Source: Vibrio pomeroyi (GTDB lineage Bacteria; Pseudomonadota; Gammaproteobacteria; Enterobacterales; Vibrionaceae). Taken from it: a stretch of 64,000 nucleotides of DNA. The position numbers were made by a program, and so were the translations under genes. The DNA is taken from assembly GCF_024347595.1 (NCBI RefSeq), contig NZ_AP025507.1:1240001-1304000 (forward strand), written 5' to 3'. The notes beneath the pieces were generated by a model that was given only the letters and a program-made list of their open reading frames with translations, did not search any database and was not told the DNA's origin. Shown in pieces: positions 7,672-17,312 of the stretch (position 1 is its first letter; the number at the start of each line of letters is the position of its first letter).

Positions 7672-8145
7672 ATGGAAAACATAGCAATTTTGGTCGACGT
7701 TCAGAACGTTTACTACACGACACGCGATAAATACTGTTCTAACTTCGACTATAACCAGTTTTGGTATGTTGCCACGGAAGGGCGTAACGTTGTTGCCGCC
7801 AATGCTTACGCAATCTCTAGCCAAGATCCTAAACAGCGTCAATTTCATCATATCCTTCGAGGTGTCGGCTTTAATGTAAAGTTGAAACCATTTATCCAGC
7901 GCCGAGATGGCAGTGCAAAAGGTGACTGGGATGTGGGTATAGCTTTAGATGCTATAGAACTGGCTGAAACGGTTGATACGATCGTTCTGGTATCTGGAGA
8001 CGGTGATTTTGAAATCCTCGTAGAACGAATCAAGGAACGTTTTGGTAAGCCTGTCGAGGTGTACGGTGTTCCGGGATTAACTGCTCAAAATCTTATCGAT
8101 TCAGCCTCAAAATTTGTACCGATTGAAAAAGATTTCCTTCTTTAG
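7672..8145 (+). CDS. NYN/LabA-like (DUF88) PIN-fold protein
   Basis: A 157-residue cytoplasmic protein made of one NYN domain, a PIN-like nuclease fold. The acidic residues expected for metal binding are present: D9 in ILVDVQN, the KGDWDVGIALDA segment, and SGDGDF. NYN proteins are thought to act on RNA, but the substrate of this group is not established. It has no close partner gene and a plain AT-rich leader with a weak ribosome site. Family assignment is firm; nuclease activity is an inference from the conserved Asp residues. Confidence 0.88.
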   Translation: MENIAILVDVQNVYYTTRDKYCSNFDYNQFWYVATEGRNVVAANAYAISSQDPKQRQFHHILRGVGFNVKLKPFIQRRDGSAKGDWDVGIALDAIELAETVDTIVLVSGDGDFEILVERIKERFGKPVEVYGVPGLTAQNLIDSASKFVPIEKDFLL

Positions 8146-8222
8146 GGTTAATCTCTCATTTTATAATTGAAATCAATAATAACGATAATTAAAATGCAAA
8201 CTATTATTATTTATCGGTTTGT

Positions 8223-8891
8223 ATGATGTCGCGCGTTTTAGTTGTTGATGATGATATTCAGTTGTGTGAATTATTGGGTGAAGTGTTAGAAAATGAGGGG
8301 TATCACGTTGATACTGTTCACTGCGGTGAGTCCGCGCTTGAGTTTATTCAATCGAACCCTGTCGATTTAGTTTTACTCGATGTAATGCTTCCAAACCTAA
8401 GCGGTATTCAAGTAGCAAGACGCATTTGTCAGCGTTTTGCTACTCCTATTCTTATGTTGACCGCGCTTAATGATGACGCTTCAATGCTTGATGGCTACCA
8501 AGCGGGCGCCGACCAGTATATCGCCAAACCTTTCAATGTTCCTGAGCTCCTAACTCGTATTAAGGTGATTTTACGCCGAGTGGGTTTTGAGCGTCAGAGA
8601 CAATCTTTAGCCTCATCAAACCATGGCTTGTGTGAACAGCTCTCTCGTTTACCGTTAACGGGCACTGAAAAAGATCTGCTTGATTATCTAATCAAAAATG
8701 ACGGTATCGTTGTCTCTAAATCCGATCTTCAAATTCATGTTTTGAAGAAAGAGCTTTGCCCCTTTGACCGTAATTTAGACATGCACATCAGTAATATCCG
8801 TCGAAAATTGGTGCAGGCAGGCTTATCTAAACAACACATCAAAACCGTCCGTGGTAAAGGCTACAGTTATCTAGAGTCGGTAGGAGCATGA
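8223..8891 (+). CDS. OmpR/CpxR-family response regulator
   Basis: A 222-residue DNA-binding response regulator. The receiver domain has DDD near the start, phospho-acceptor Asp in LVLLDVMLPN (about residue 53) and the KPF signature. The C-terminal winged helix ends IKTVRGKGYSYL. ATG ATG at 8223/8226 leaves the exact start open, and no strong ribosome site is visible. The stop overlaps the kinase start (ATGA), so it is translated with its partner. It resembles CpxR in length and layout, but I would not call it the true CpxR. Confidence 0.9.
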   Translation: MMSRVLVVDDDIQLCELLGEVLENEGYHVDTVHCGESALEFIQSNPVDLVLLDVMLPNLSGIQVARRICQRFATPILMLTALNDDASMLDGYQAGADQYIAKPFNVPELLTRIKVILRRVGFERQRQSLASSNHGLCEQLSRLPLTGTEKDLLDYLIKNDGIVVSKSDLQIHVLKKELCPFDRNLDMHISNIRRKLVQAGLSKQHIKTVRGKGYSYLESVGA

Positions 8892-10273
8892 GTGCCAAGC
8901 TGATACGCTGCCCGGACTTTATCGCTAAGCGGAAAGATGGCTTAACATTCCAACTTTTCTCGTACTTGACGATTATCATTATCAGCATTTTTATTTTTCA
9001 AGCGGTAGCTGAGAAGGCCTTGATGAAGGCATTACTGAAAGTCCCAGACTCTGTGAAGCACGAGATGCTAGACCTCGCATATCAAGCTAATGTGTTAATC
9101 GAAGAAGGGGACATGGATGAACTTGCCGACTGGGCCAACGCTCAGCAGTATTACCTATTTGTTTTGGGAAAAGACAATCACCCGATCACACATAGGCACA
9201 TGCACCCACACTTTGAATTTAAGTTGCGTTTCTTAAGAACGTTAGACCATCAATTGGATGCTGTTGTGAATCGGCCGATATTTGGCCTACCTTTAAATGG
9301 CGGCAAAAGCCTAGTTATCCAATTACCGCACCGGTTCCATCCTGCAAAGTCGTTTGGTTTGTACTCGACCTTGATGAAGGTCTTTATCGCTTTCATCATC
9401 CTATCTTTATTCTCTTTAATTATGGCGCGCAGGCTACAACAGCCTTTGGATCGTTTGCGAGAGGCGAGTCGACGTTTAGCGGAAGGTGACTTCTCGGTGC
9501 AAGTCGTCTCTGAATTGAAATCAAATACACGAGAATTTAATGAACTAGCGGTGGATTTTGATCATATGACGTTTGAAATCAAATCACTGGCCGAAAAGCA
9601 GCGTCGTTTGATTCGTGATGTCTCTCATGAACTTAGAACGCCATTAGCAAGGCAAAACCTCGCTTTACACTTATTGCGAAGTAAGGTCGATGATAAGAGT
9701 ATTGGTTTGCTCGATCGTATGGAAAGTGAAACTGAAGAGATGAACAAGCTGGTGGGGGAGATCCTAGAATTCAGCAGACTAGAAACGTCTCGTTATGATT
9801 CCAAATTAACTTTAATGCACCTTGAACACTATTGTTCGATGCTGATTGCTCAGATGCAAAACGATTTAAAGCCAAACCAAACTCTGGTGGGCGATTTACT
9901 AACGCCAACATCGATGGTGAATATTGATGAGAGACTACTTCTCAGAGTGATTGGTAATCTAGTCGGCAACGCCATTAAATATGCAGGTGAACATGCTCAT
10001 GTTGTCGTTACCACTTATGAAAAAACGTCGGATAAACGTTACAGTGTCATATCTGTAGAAGATGACGGTGAGGGCATTCCTGATAACAAGATTGCAGGTA
10101 TATTCGACCCGTTTACACGCATTGAGTCAGCTCGAGACAAACAGTCTGGTGGTTACGGCCTAGGACTTGCGATTGTTAAAGAAGCGATGGGTGTGATGAA
10201 TGGGCACGTTACTGCTGAGAATAGAGAAGGTGGGGGGCTCAGGGTCAATCTTATGTTCCCAATCGACGATTAA
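8888..10273 (+). CDS. CpxA-like sensor histidine kinase
   Basis: A 461-residue inner-membrane kinase for the regulator just upstream. One membrane segment lies at about 23-40, then a periplasmic sensor of about 120 residues, a second segment at about 163-179, a HAMP linker, the H-box DVSHELRTPLARQ (H247), the N-box GNLVGNAIKYA, and ATP-lid motifs DDGEGI and GYGLGLAIVK. The sensor carries five histidines at 98, 102, 104, 106 and 108 (NHPITHRHMHPHF), suggesting metal or pH sensing, which is inference. It is co-translated with the regulator and followed by a strong terminator. Confidence 0.93.
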   Translation: MSAKLIRCPDFIAKRKDGLTFQLFSYLTIIIISIFIFQAVAEKALMKALLKVPDSVKHEMLDLAYQANVLIEEGDMDELADWANAQQYYLFVLGKDNHPITHRHMHPHFEFKLRFLRTLDHQLDAVVNRPIFGLPLNGGKSLVIQLPHRFHPAKSFGLYSTLMKVFIAFIILSLFSLIMARRLQQPLDRLREASRRLAEGDFSVQVVSELKSNTREFNELAVDFDHMTFEIKSLAEKQRRLIRDVSHELRTPLARQNLALHLLRSKVDDKSIGLLDRMESETEEMNKLVGEILEFSRLETSRYDSKLTLMHLEHYCSMLIAQMQNDLKPNQTLVGDLLTPTSMVNIDERLLLRVIGNLVGNAIKYAGEHAHVVVTTYEKTSDKRYSVISVEDDGEGIPDNKIAGIFDPFTRIESARDKQSGGYGLGLAIVKEAMGVMNGHVTAENREGGGLRVNLMFPIDD

Positions 10274-10334
10274 CTTAAGTACGTTTTCTAGAGATAGTTA
10301 ATACCGAATACGAATTCTAAAAACGATACTCAAT

Positions 10335-10365
10335 AAAAAACGCCACTGCATCTGCAGTGGCGTTT
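10335..10365. terminator. Bidirectional terminator
   Basis: AAACGCCACTGCA and TGCAGTGGCGTTT form a near-perfect stem with A and T flanks on both sides. It lies between the kinase gene (plus) and the symporter gene (minus), and can serve both. Confidence 0.9.
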
Positions 10366-10447
10366 CTGTTTATGCGCTTTTTTATGAGTTAAGGTGTAGC
10401 CATTAATTACACCTTAGCTCGAAGGCAAGAGCGTTATAGAAACTAGA

Positions 10448-11752
10448 TTATGCCTGTTGGCGTGCTAGCTTAACTTCTTCTTCTTTCTCGCCGGCAGCTG
10501 GGTCGTTGAAGCGAGACTCATCAAGAGCACCTTCAGACTTCGCCACGATGATAGATACGGCACTATCACCTGTGATGTTTACAGCGGTACGAATCATATC
10601 AAGAAGACGGTCAACACCCATGATTAGAGCGATACCTTCAAGCGGTAGACCAACTTGGTTCAATACCATCGCTAGCATAACAAGACCAACACCAGGAACA
10701 CCTGCAGTACCTACAGACGCCAGTGTCGCCGTTAGGATAACCATTAGGTAATCACCCATTGAAAGGTCGATGTTGTAGGCTTGTGCGATAAACGCTGTCG
10801 CAACACCTTGCATGATAGCAGTACCGTCCATGTTCACAGTTGCACCTAGTGGTACTGTGAAAGACGCTACTTTGTTGTCTACGCCCATGCGGTTTTTCGC
10901 CGTTTCCATGGTTACTGGAATCGTTGCGTTTGAAGATGCTGTTGAGAATGCAAACATGATTGCATCTTCCATCTTACGTAGGAACGTAATCGGGCTAAGG
11001 CCTGTGAATCCTTTAAGCATTGCGCTGTAAGTAACCAGACCGTGTAACAGTAGGGTACCTGCAAGTACTAAGAAGTATTCTGCTAGGTTCCAAATCGCAC
11101 CCAAGCCAAGGCCAGAGAACAGTTTCGCCATTAAGAAGAACACGCCGTAAGGAGCAAGGTTCATTAGTAGCGCAACTAGCTTCATGATCACTTCGTTTAG
11201 ATCAGAGAAAACTGCAGCGATACGTTCACCGGGTTTGCCCGCTGCACTGATTGCGATACCAAACAACACTGCAAATACGATAACTTGTAACGTTTTGCCC
11301 TCAGCCATCGCCTGAATAGGGTTGGTTGGGAACATGTCGATGATTACTTGGCCCAGAGAAGGGGCATCAGCTGATTTGAAAGAGCTCGCAGCAGTAAGAT
11401 CCGCACCAGCTCCAGGTTGGAACAGGTTACCGATAGTAAGTGCTAGAGTGATAGCAACGGCTGTAGTACCGATATAAAGTGCAAGTGTTTTGCCACCCAT
11501 ACGGCCAAGAGTTGATAAGTCTTTAAGGGAACTTGTACCACATACTAGTGAAACGAAGACTAGTGGGACAACAAGCATTTTTAAACTGGCGACAAAAATT
11601 TGCCCGCCTACTTCAAAGAGTCCGTTAACGATGTAGTTGTTAACAAATCCACTTTCTGCAAAAAGGGATTGAATGGCAAATCCCGTGAATATACCTACGA
11701 CCATACCGAGGATTACTCGACCAGTCAGAGACATAGGTTTCTTGGTATTCAT
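10448..11752 (-). CDS. Dicarboxylate/amino acid:cation symporter (GltP-like)
   Basis: A 434-residue inner-membrane symporter of the DAACS family, which takes up glutamate, aspartate or C4-dicarboxylates with protons or sodium. It has eight or so hydrophobic segments and the family hallmarks: the serine-rich hairpin FSTASSNATIP, VPLGATVNMDGTA, and the substrate motif near the end MGVDRLLDMIRTAVNITGD. AGGAGT lies 8 bases before the ATG. It is monocistronic with a CRP-type site 109 bases upstream of the start. I cannot tell glutamate from dicarboxylate specificity with certainty; GltP/GltT-type is more likely than DctA. Confidence 0.9.
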   Translation of the reverse strand: MNTKKPMSLTGRVILGMVVGIFTGFAIQSLFAESGFVNNYIVNGLFEVGGQIFVASLKMLVVPLVFVSLVCGTSSLKDLSTLGRMGGKTLALYIGTTAVAITLALTIGNLFQPGAGADLTAASSFKSADAPSLGQVIIDMFPTNPIQAMAEGKTLQVIVFAVLFGIAISAAGKPGERIAAVFSDLNEVIMKLVALLMNLAPYGVFFLMAKLFSGLGLGAIWNLAEYFLVLAGTLLLHGLVTYSAMLKGFTGLSPITFLRKMEDAIMFAFSTASSNATIPVTMETAKNRMGVDNKVASFTVPLGATVNMDGTAIMQGVATAFIAQAYNIDLSMGDYLMVILTATLASVGTAGVPGVGLVMLAMVLNQVGLPLEGIALIMGVDRLLDMIRTAVNITGDSAVSIIVAKSEGALDESRFNDPAAGEKEEEVKLARQQA

Positions 11753-11860
11753 TTAGAACACTCCTTATTATTTATAACTTTGATACCTTTTCAAAGTGAG
11801 CAGGAGATTAGCAGTCGGATAATCAATTCGAAAAACAAAAAATGAGTTTGGAATTATAGA

Positions 11861-11876
11861 TGTGATCAAAATCACT
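11861..11876. promoter_or_regulatory. CRP-type site before symporter gene
   Basis: TGTGA-TCAAAA-TCACT matches the CRP consensus TGTGAnnnnnnTCACA at all but the last base. It lies upstream of the leftward symporter gene and suggests catabolite control of uptake. Confidence 0.7.
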
Positions 11877-12185
11877 GATAATTGTGTAAATTAAACAAAT
11901 AAAAACAAAATAATTCACCATTAATTTACATTTATCGAGGGTTTTATACATAAATTTGTCGTTTCAAAGGTAGTAAATAAGAAGAGATGATTTTCTTATC
12001 AATCTTCACGTCTTCAATTGACTGAGCCTATATCCGTGTTTCAAAAAATTAGGTGAAGATAACCACTCGATTTACGCCAATGAATCTTAACTATCTGTAT
12101 TGAATTGGTTTTGTTGAACTCTTCAAATATGACCCACCGATAGGCCTTTACAAAACTTTACGAATGCAAAGAATGTAAATTTAAT
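11877..12185. other. AT-rich gap without gene
   Basis: I see no coding frame of interest here. The stretch lies between the divergent symporter and TonB-receptor genes and is AT-rich, with some poly-A and poly-T patches. It probably holds the promoter of the receptor, just upstream of the Fur-like site. Confidence 0.5.
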
Positions 12186-12204
12186 GCAAATGGTAATAGT
12201 TATC
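12186..12204. promoter_or_regulatory. Fur-box-like site before TonB receptor
   Basis: By eye, 14 of 19 bases agree with the Fur consensus, with the strong core GGTAATAGTTATC. It is about 108 bases before the receptor start, consistent with iron repression. Confidence 0.65.
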
Positions 12205-12312
12205 ACTTATATTCACTCCCGAAATAATTCAGTGGTACCGGCAACGGTTCAGCGAACACATCGAATAAATAACAAAGTGTTCGTCTAAAAGAATAAAAGC
12301 GGAGTAAAGGAC

Positions 12313-14430
12313 ATGTTTTCAAAGAGCCCATTGGCTTTAGTGATCGGCGCAGTATTAGCTTCACCAGCAGTATTGGCAGAAACAGTAAAAACAGACGAGC
12401 ACATGGTTGTTGAAGGTCGTGACTACGGTTACAAAGCCGACACGAACACAACAGCAATGCGCATGGAGGCGACTCAATTAGAGACTCCGGGACAAGTTTC
12501 AGTAATCGATGAGCAGATCATCGATGAACAGCGTGCTAGCACACTAGGTGAAGTTCTTAAGAACGACGCTTCTGTAGGTGCGGGTTCAAAATCAACGAAC
12601 CGTGAGCGTTTCACTCTTCGTGGTTTTGATTTAGAAAGTAGCTCTGGTTACTTACGTGACGGTGTTCAACATTGGTCTCATTACCGCCAACCAGTAGAGC
12701 TATTAGAGCGTGTTGAAGTACTTAAAGGCCCAGCAGGTTTACTCTACGGTAAATCAGCACCAGGTGGCCTTGTTAACATGGTTTCTAAGAAGCCTACATA
12801 CGAGACTCAAGTAAACGTAAGCCAAGATATCGGTTCTGATAGCTACACGCGTACAACCGCTGATGTAAGTGGTTCACTAAACGATGACCAAACTTTACGT
12901 GCTCGTCTTATTGTTTCACAAGAAAACCAAGACTCTTACCGCACACGTTTTGATGGCACAGATGTAGAAACCGACCGTTTTGTTGGTGGTCTATTCGTTG
13001 ATTACGATATTAACGAAGACATCATGTTGTCAGTTCATTACGACCGCACAATCGAAGAGGGCGATTTGGACAATGGTTCTAAAATCGACACTTCTACAGG
13101 CAAGGCAATCGACCCTAACACGGTTAATGATCAACGTTTCGCTAAAACAGATAACGACGTTGCTAACTACGGCGCTTCGGTAACTGCTAACTTAAACGAA
13201 ACTTGGTCTGTTAAAACAGGTATTAGCCGTCAGTTCTACGAGCGTCAGCGTACAGAATCGAACAATACTGTATACAGCGATAAAAACGGCGGTTACGGCT
13301 ACAAAGTATCAGATCGTCACGACGAGTGGACGTTTGACACGGCTTACGTAGATTTTACTGGTGATTTCGATGCACTAGGTGTAAACCACCGCCTACTTGT
13401 TGGTGTTAATGGCCTTCATTACGACTACGAGCGTTTATACGACTCTGGCTACACATGTGTAAATGCAACTGAAGCAGAAGCAGAAGCTGCATGTGGTAAT
13501 GGTTTTGATATGCCTTCTAACGTTAGCTACAAGAACGACAATGAAGTATCTCACTCTGAAAGCCAACACTACGGTCTATATGTTCAAGACTTAGTAACAC
13601 TTAACGACCAGTGGCAAGTTCTTGGTGGCGTTCGTTTTGCATACGACAAAACGACGAGCAGTTCTAATCAAGAAGAGAGCTACAACAACATTCTTCCAAA
13701 GTTTGGTGTAATTTACTCTCCGGCTTCAAATGGTTCAATTTACGCAGTTTACTCTGAAAGTTTCGAACCTGTTGGTGAAATCACAGATCAAGATGACGTG
13801 AACTTTGGTCAGTCTCAAGATGCTAAGAAAGGTACACTTTACGAGCTAGGTTCTAAGTGGGAACTGTTTGATGAACGTTTGTTTGTATCAGGAGCATTGT
13901 TCCAGATCACTCAATCGAACATGCAAGTGACTGAAGATCTAGACCCCGCAAGTAATAACGGCAAAGAAACACGTACAACTCAAGTTGGTGAACAAGTTCA
14001 CACTGGTGTTGAATTGGCTGCAACTGGTTACGTGACTCAAGCATTCTCTGTAAGTGCATCTACAATGTTCCTAGATGCTGAGTACCAGAATGACCCAGCT
14101 CTTGAAGGCAAAACACCTGCTGACGTACCAGAGTTTACTGCGAGTATTTGGTCTACTTACTCGTTCAATAACGGTACTGACGTAAACCTTGGTGTTTACC
14201 ACGTAGGTGAGCGTTACACTGAAGATTCAAACACCTTCAAAAAAGACGCATACACTCGTGTAGATATGGGTATCGCACATACAATGAAGTATGACGAGAA
14301 CCTAGATTTCGTTGCACGCTTCAATGTAGAGAACCTGTTTGATACTGATTACCTTGAAGGTGGCAGCACGAGCAACGTTGTTGTTGGCGAAGGCCGCAAC
14401 TACATGGCAACTTTACAGGTGAAATACTAA
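12313..14430 (+). CDS. TonB-dependent siderophore receptor
   Basis: A 705-residue outer-membrane receptor expected to import a ferric siderophore. The signal peptide spans residues 1-22 (cleavage after VLA). A TonB-box-like stretch (DEHMVVEG) comes next, then the plug with TLGEVLKND and LERVEVLKGPAGLLYG, then a 22-strand barrel ending in LQVKY with a terminal aromatic residue. It belongs to the FhuA/FoxA-type siderophore receptor group; the ligand cannot be read from the sequence. GGAG lies near the ATG. A Fur-like site precedes it and a TonB2-type operon follows, which would energise it. Confidence 0.92.
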   Translation: MFSKSPLALVIGAVLASPAVLAETVKTDEHMVVEGRDYGYKADTNTTAMRMEATQLETPGQVSVIDEQIIDEQRASTLGEVLKNDASVGAGSKSTNRERFTLRGFDLESSSGYLRDGVQHWSHYRQPVELLERVEVLKGPAGLLYGKSAPGGLVNMVSKKPTYETQVNVSQDIGSDSYTRTTADVSGSLNDDQTLRARLIVSQENQDSYRTRFDGTDVETDRFVGGLFVDYDINEDIMLSVHYDRTIEEGDLDNGSKIDTSTGKAIDPNTVNDQRFAKTDNDVANYGASVTANLNETWSVKTGISRQFYERQRTESNNTVYSDKNGGYGYKVSDRHDEWTFDTAYVDFTGDFDALGVNHRLLVGVNGLHYDYERLYDSGYTCVNATEAEAEAACGNGFDMPSNVSYKNDNEVSHSESQHYGLYVQDLVTLNDQWQVLGGVRFAYDKTTSSSNQEESYNNILPKFGVIYSPASNGSIYAVYSESFEPVGEITDQDDVNFGQSQDAKKGTLYELGSKWELFDERLFVSGALFQITQSNMQVTEDLDPASNNGKETRTTQVGEQVHTGVELAATGYVTQAFSVSASTMFLDAEYQNDPALEGKTPADVPEFTASIWSTYSFNNGTDVNLGVYHVGERYTEDSNTFKKDAYTRVDMGIAHTMKYDENLDFVARFNVENLFDTDYLEGGSTSNVVVGEGRNYMATLQVKY

Positions 14431-14465
14431 TTTGTTAGTAGGGTACTATTGGTAGCCTAAATGCT

Positions 14466-14492
14466 AAGGGGAAAGTTTCGGCTTTCCCCTTT
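14466..14492 (+). terminator. Terminator of receptor gene
   Basis: AAGGGGAAAG and CTTTCCCCTT form a 10-base stem with a 6-base loop, followed by a short T stretch. It separates the receptor from the TonB operon. Confidence 0.85.
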
Positions 14493-14544
14493 CGTGGTTC
14501 TGCTATTTGGTAAAATATCCCTAGTAATGTGAGTGACTTTTAAT

Positions 14545-14563
14545 GATAATGAGAGTGCTTATC
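14545..14563. promoter_or_regulatory. Fur-box-like site before TonB operon
   Basis: By eye, 15 of 19 bases match the Fur consensus, with perfect outer arms GATAATGA and TTATC. It ends 33 bases before the first gene of the TonB2-type operon, so iron repression of the whole operon is likely. Confidence 0.7.
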
Positions 14564-14596
14564 AATAAAATTCATTTGACCTTCTTCTTATAGTAA

Positions 14597-15376
14597 ATGA
14601 CTACAATTATGAATCTTTTAAAATCTAGCCTAGCGCTTGCCATCAGTTTGGTTGCAACGTCTTCTATGGCAAACAGCTTGGATCAAGCTCAATCAATTCA
14701 AAACAAGACCAATAACGCGTCGGCTTCGAGCCAAAAGGTTATTGATAAAAGCTCACAAGCGACTTTAATGCTGCAAGCTGAGATTGAGCGTCTGCAAGAA
14801 GAAGTTAAAAACCTAGAAATCTATCACGATCACCTTGCTGCATTAGTTGAGAGCCAAAACCAAGAAGCTCAAAGCATTGAAGATCAGATCGAAGAAATCA
14901 AATACACACGCCAAGGTGTCGTGCCATTGATGTATCAAATGATCGATGGTCTTGAACAGTTGGTAGAGAAAGACGTGCCGATTAAGAAAGAACAGCGTCT
15001 AGAAAGAGTAGAAAAGCTACAAGCAATGATGATTCGTGCTGACGTAAGTGATGCTGAGAAATACCGTCGCATCCTAGAGGCATACCAAATCGAAATGGAC
15101 TACGGCATTAAGCTGGGTGTTTACCAAGGTCGTGTCGCATTGGCGAGTGATAAAACAATCGAGGCAGATGTTCTGCACCTAGGTCGTATCTCTTTGGTTG
15201 CTCGTAACCTCAATGGCAGCCAATACTGGGCTTGGAATCAAACAGAAGCTCAATGGCAAGAACTTGATTCTTCTATGAAGTCAGAGCTAGATAAAGCGTA
15301 CGATATTGCTGGCCAACAAGCTGCTCCAAGCTTGATTACTTTACCTGTTTCTTTAACTGTTGCGGAGGTTAAGTAA
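14597..15376 (+). CDS. Periplasmic DUF3450 coiled-coil protein
   Basis: First gene of the TonB2-type operon. The 259 residues begin with a signal peptide (cleavage near SSMA, about residue 25), then a long coiled coil (about 30-110) and an alpha/beta C-terminal part with the motif YWAWNQTEAQW. DUF3450 members accompany TtpC/ExbB systems in Vibrio; their role is not established. A second in-frame ATG at 14609 is an alternative start, as neither has a clear ribosome site. Its stop overlaps the next start (TAATG). It probably works with TtpC in the periplasm. Confidence 0.87.
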   Translation: MTTIMNLLKSSLALAISLVATSSMANSLDQAQSIQNKTNNASASSQKVIDKSSQATLMLQAEIERLQEEVKNLEIYHDHLAALVESQNQEAQSIEDQIEEIKYTRQGVVPLMYQMIDGLEQLVEKDVPIKKEQRLERVEKLQAMMIRADVSDAEKYRRILEAYQIEMDYGIKLGVYQGRVALASDKTIEADVLHLGRISLVARNLNGSQYWAWNQTEAQWQELDSSMKSELDKAYDIAGQQAAPSLITLPVSLTVAEVK

Positions 15377-16752
15377 TGAACTTAAAACCATTAGCAGCAT
15401 TGCTTTGCATTACATCACTTTCATTTTCTGCTTTCTCAGCTTCAGACTCAACGGCCCAGCTCGTTAACAAAGCAAAATCCGAAAACCGCACTCAAGCTTC
15501 TCACAACGTAGTTCGTGAAGCTGACTTCAAAAAGACTGAACAAGAGCTTAAAGCGATCAAAGCAGAGCTTGAAGCGAAACGTACATCGGTTCAAAACGCA
15601 ACAGACGTTCTTACTCAAACCTTCAGCGACAACGAAAACAAGCTGGCTCGTTTAGAAGAAAAACTGCGTTTAGAAACGGGTAGCCTTGGTGAGTTATTTG
15701 GTGTCGTTCGTCAAAACGCGAAAGAACTAGGCGCAGAGCTTAGTTCAACCGTAAATAGCGTTGATCGCGCTGAGCACACAGCGACCGTTGACCAAATTAT
15801 CGATGCTAAATCCCTGCCATCAATGCCACAGCTTTCTGGTTTGTGGATGAGCATGGTTGAGCAGATTCAAGCAAGTTCTGAGCTTAGCAAATCTCAAATT
15901 GTATTCATTAATGGTGAAGGCAATACAAACAAAGTTGACGCTTACCGCTTAGGTTCGATTGGTCTTGTGACAGAGCAAGGCTATGTTAGCTGGAACACTC
16001 AGCGTGAAGATGCGATCGCCTATCTTAAGCAACCACAAAATGGTCCAACGTTAGCGTCACTTTCTTCGTTAGCGAATGGTGAAGTATCTAACGTGGTTGT
16101 CGATCCTTCTCGCGGATTTATGCTAGAGCAATTAGCACTTACGCCAAGCCTAACTGACCGTCTACAAGCGGGTGGTGTGGTTGGTAAAGTGATTCTTGGC
16201 CTACTAGCGATTGGTCTAATCATCGCATTGGTTCGTGGTGTTTCATTAGCTATTGCTCGTCAGAAAATTCGCGCGCAACTTAAGAACCCTGAGCAAGCGG
16301 GTGATAACCCTCTAGGCCGTGTTCTTGCAGTTTACAACAAAGAACAAAACCAAACGGTTGAAGCGTTAGAGCTACGTCTTTTAGAAGCGGTTGTTGATGA
16401 GCAGACTCACTTAGAGAAAGGCCTATCGATGCTTAAACTATTGGCGGCACTAGCACCAATGTTAGGTCTTTTAGGTACAGTAACTGGCATGATCGAAACA
16501 TTCCAAGTGATTACACAGTTTGGTAATGGCGACCCTAAAGTGATGGCGGGCGGTATTTCGATGGCGCTTGTCACTACGGTACTTGGTCTGGTTGCGGCAA
16601 TGCCTCTTCTACTGGCACATAACATTCTTAGCACTCAAGCAGAAAACATTCGTAATATTCTTGAGAAGCAGGGTATTGGTCTAGTTGCTGAGCAGGCTGA
16701 AAAGACCGTTGAATCAAACGCTGTTGTTTCACCAGTTGGGACCGCTGCGTAA
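15376..16752 (+). CDS. ttpC: TtpC-type MotA/TolQ/ExbB family protein
   Basis: A 458-residue inner-membrane protein of the TonB2 complex. A signal peptide (to about residue 21) is followed by a long periplasmic coiled-coil region, then membrane segments from about residue 270 and the MotA/TolQ/ExbB channel domain with GLLGTVTGMIETF and GISMALVTTVLGLVAAMP. In Vibrio, TtpC is required with ExbB2-ExbD2-TonB2 for ferric-siderophore uptake. It is the much longer relative of the ExbB gene that follows and overlaps it by TAATG. The symbol rests on domain layout and context. Confidence 0.9.
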   Translation: MNLKPLAALLCITSLSFSAFSASDSTAQLVNKAKSENRTQASHNVVREADFKKTEQELKAIKAELEAKRTSVQNATDVLTQTFSDNENKLARLEEKLRLETGSLGELFGVVRQNAKELGAELSSTVNSVDRAEHTATVDQIIDAKSLPSMPQLSGLWMSMVEQIQASSELSKSQIVFINGEGNTNKVDAYRLGSIGLVTEQGYVSWNTQREDAIAYLKQPQNGPTLASLSSLANGEVSNVVVDPSRGFMLEQLALTPSLTDRLQAGGVVGKVILGLLAIGLIIALVRGVSLAIARQKIRAQLKNPEQAGDNPLGRVLAVYNKEQNQTVEALELRLLEAVVDEQTHLEKGLSMLKLLAALAPMLGLLGTVTGMIETFQVITQFGNGDPKVMAGGISMALVTTVLGLVAAMPLLLAHNILSTQAENIRNILEKQGIGLVAEQAEKTVESNAVVSPVGTAA

Positions 16753-17312
16753 TGGATATTTTGTCGGGTTCTCTATTACCAGCGAGTTGGTTAACGAGTG
16801 ACTGGCTGCTGTCTTTATCAAGCTTTATGGAGCAGGGCGGTTTCGTCCTGTGGTGGCTAGCGGCTGTCGTCCTAGTGTATTGGGTGCTTGTGGTAGAACG
16901 TGTGCTTTATCTTGCGTTCTATTTTCCTAAGCAACGCCAAGCTTGGATAGCGAAATGGCATGAAAGAGAAGATCACTCTTCTTGGCATGCTAAAGCCATT
17001 CGTGAAGGTTGGTTAGGGCAAGCGAGCATCTTGCTTAACCAAAACTTGAATTTTATTAAGCTGTTAGTCGCTATTTGTCCGATGTTGGGCTTGTTAGGTA
17101 CCGTAACCGGTATGATCTCTGTTTTTGATGTCATGGCGACACAAGGTAGCAGTGACCCTAAATTGATGGCTTCAGGTATCTCGTTAGCAACACTGCCGAC
17201 CATGGCAGGCATGGTTGCAGCGTTAGCGGGCATGTTTGTTCACGCTCGATTAGCGAAAGTGTGTAACCGCTTAGAATTGAAATTAGAAAAATCTTTAAGG
17301 AGTCAACGATGA
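16752..17312 (+). CDS. exbB: TonB-system proton channel protein ExbB
   Basis: A 186-residue inner-membrane protein with three hydrophobic segments and the MotA/TolQ/ExbB motif GLLGTVTGMISVF plus GISLATLPTMAGMVAAL. With ExbD it forms the proton channel that powers TonB. It is short and lacks the N-terminal extension of the larger relative upstream. Start and stop overlap both neighbours (TAATG and ATGA), so translation is coupled throughout. It is the ExbB2 type by its company with TtpC and a short TonB. Confidence 0.95.
   Translation: MDILSGSLLPASWLTSDWLLSLSSFMEQGGFVLWWLAAVVLVYWVLVVERVLYLAFYFPKQRQAWIAKWHEREDHSSWHAKAIREGWLGQASILLNQNLNFIKLLVAICPMLGLLGTVTGMISVFDVMATQGSSDPKLMASGISLATLPTMAGMVAALAGMFVHARLAKVCNRLELKLEKSLRSQR

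Noticed and set aside
7300..7851. 183-residue leftward frame over the DUF4174 start and NYN gene
   Set aside because: It overlaps two better-supported genes on both sides and has no recognised domain.
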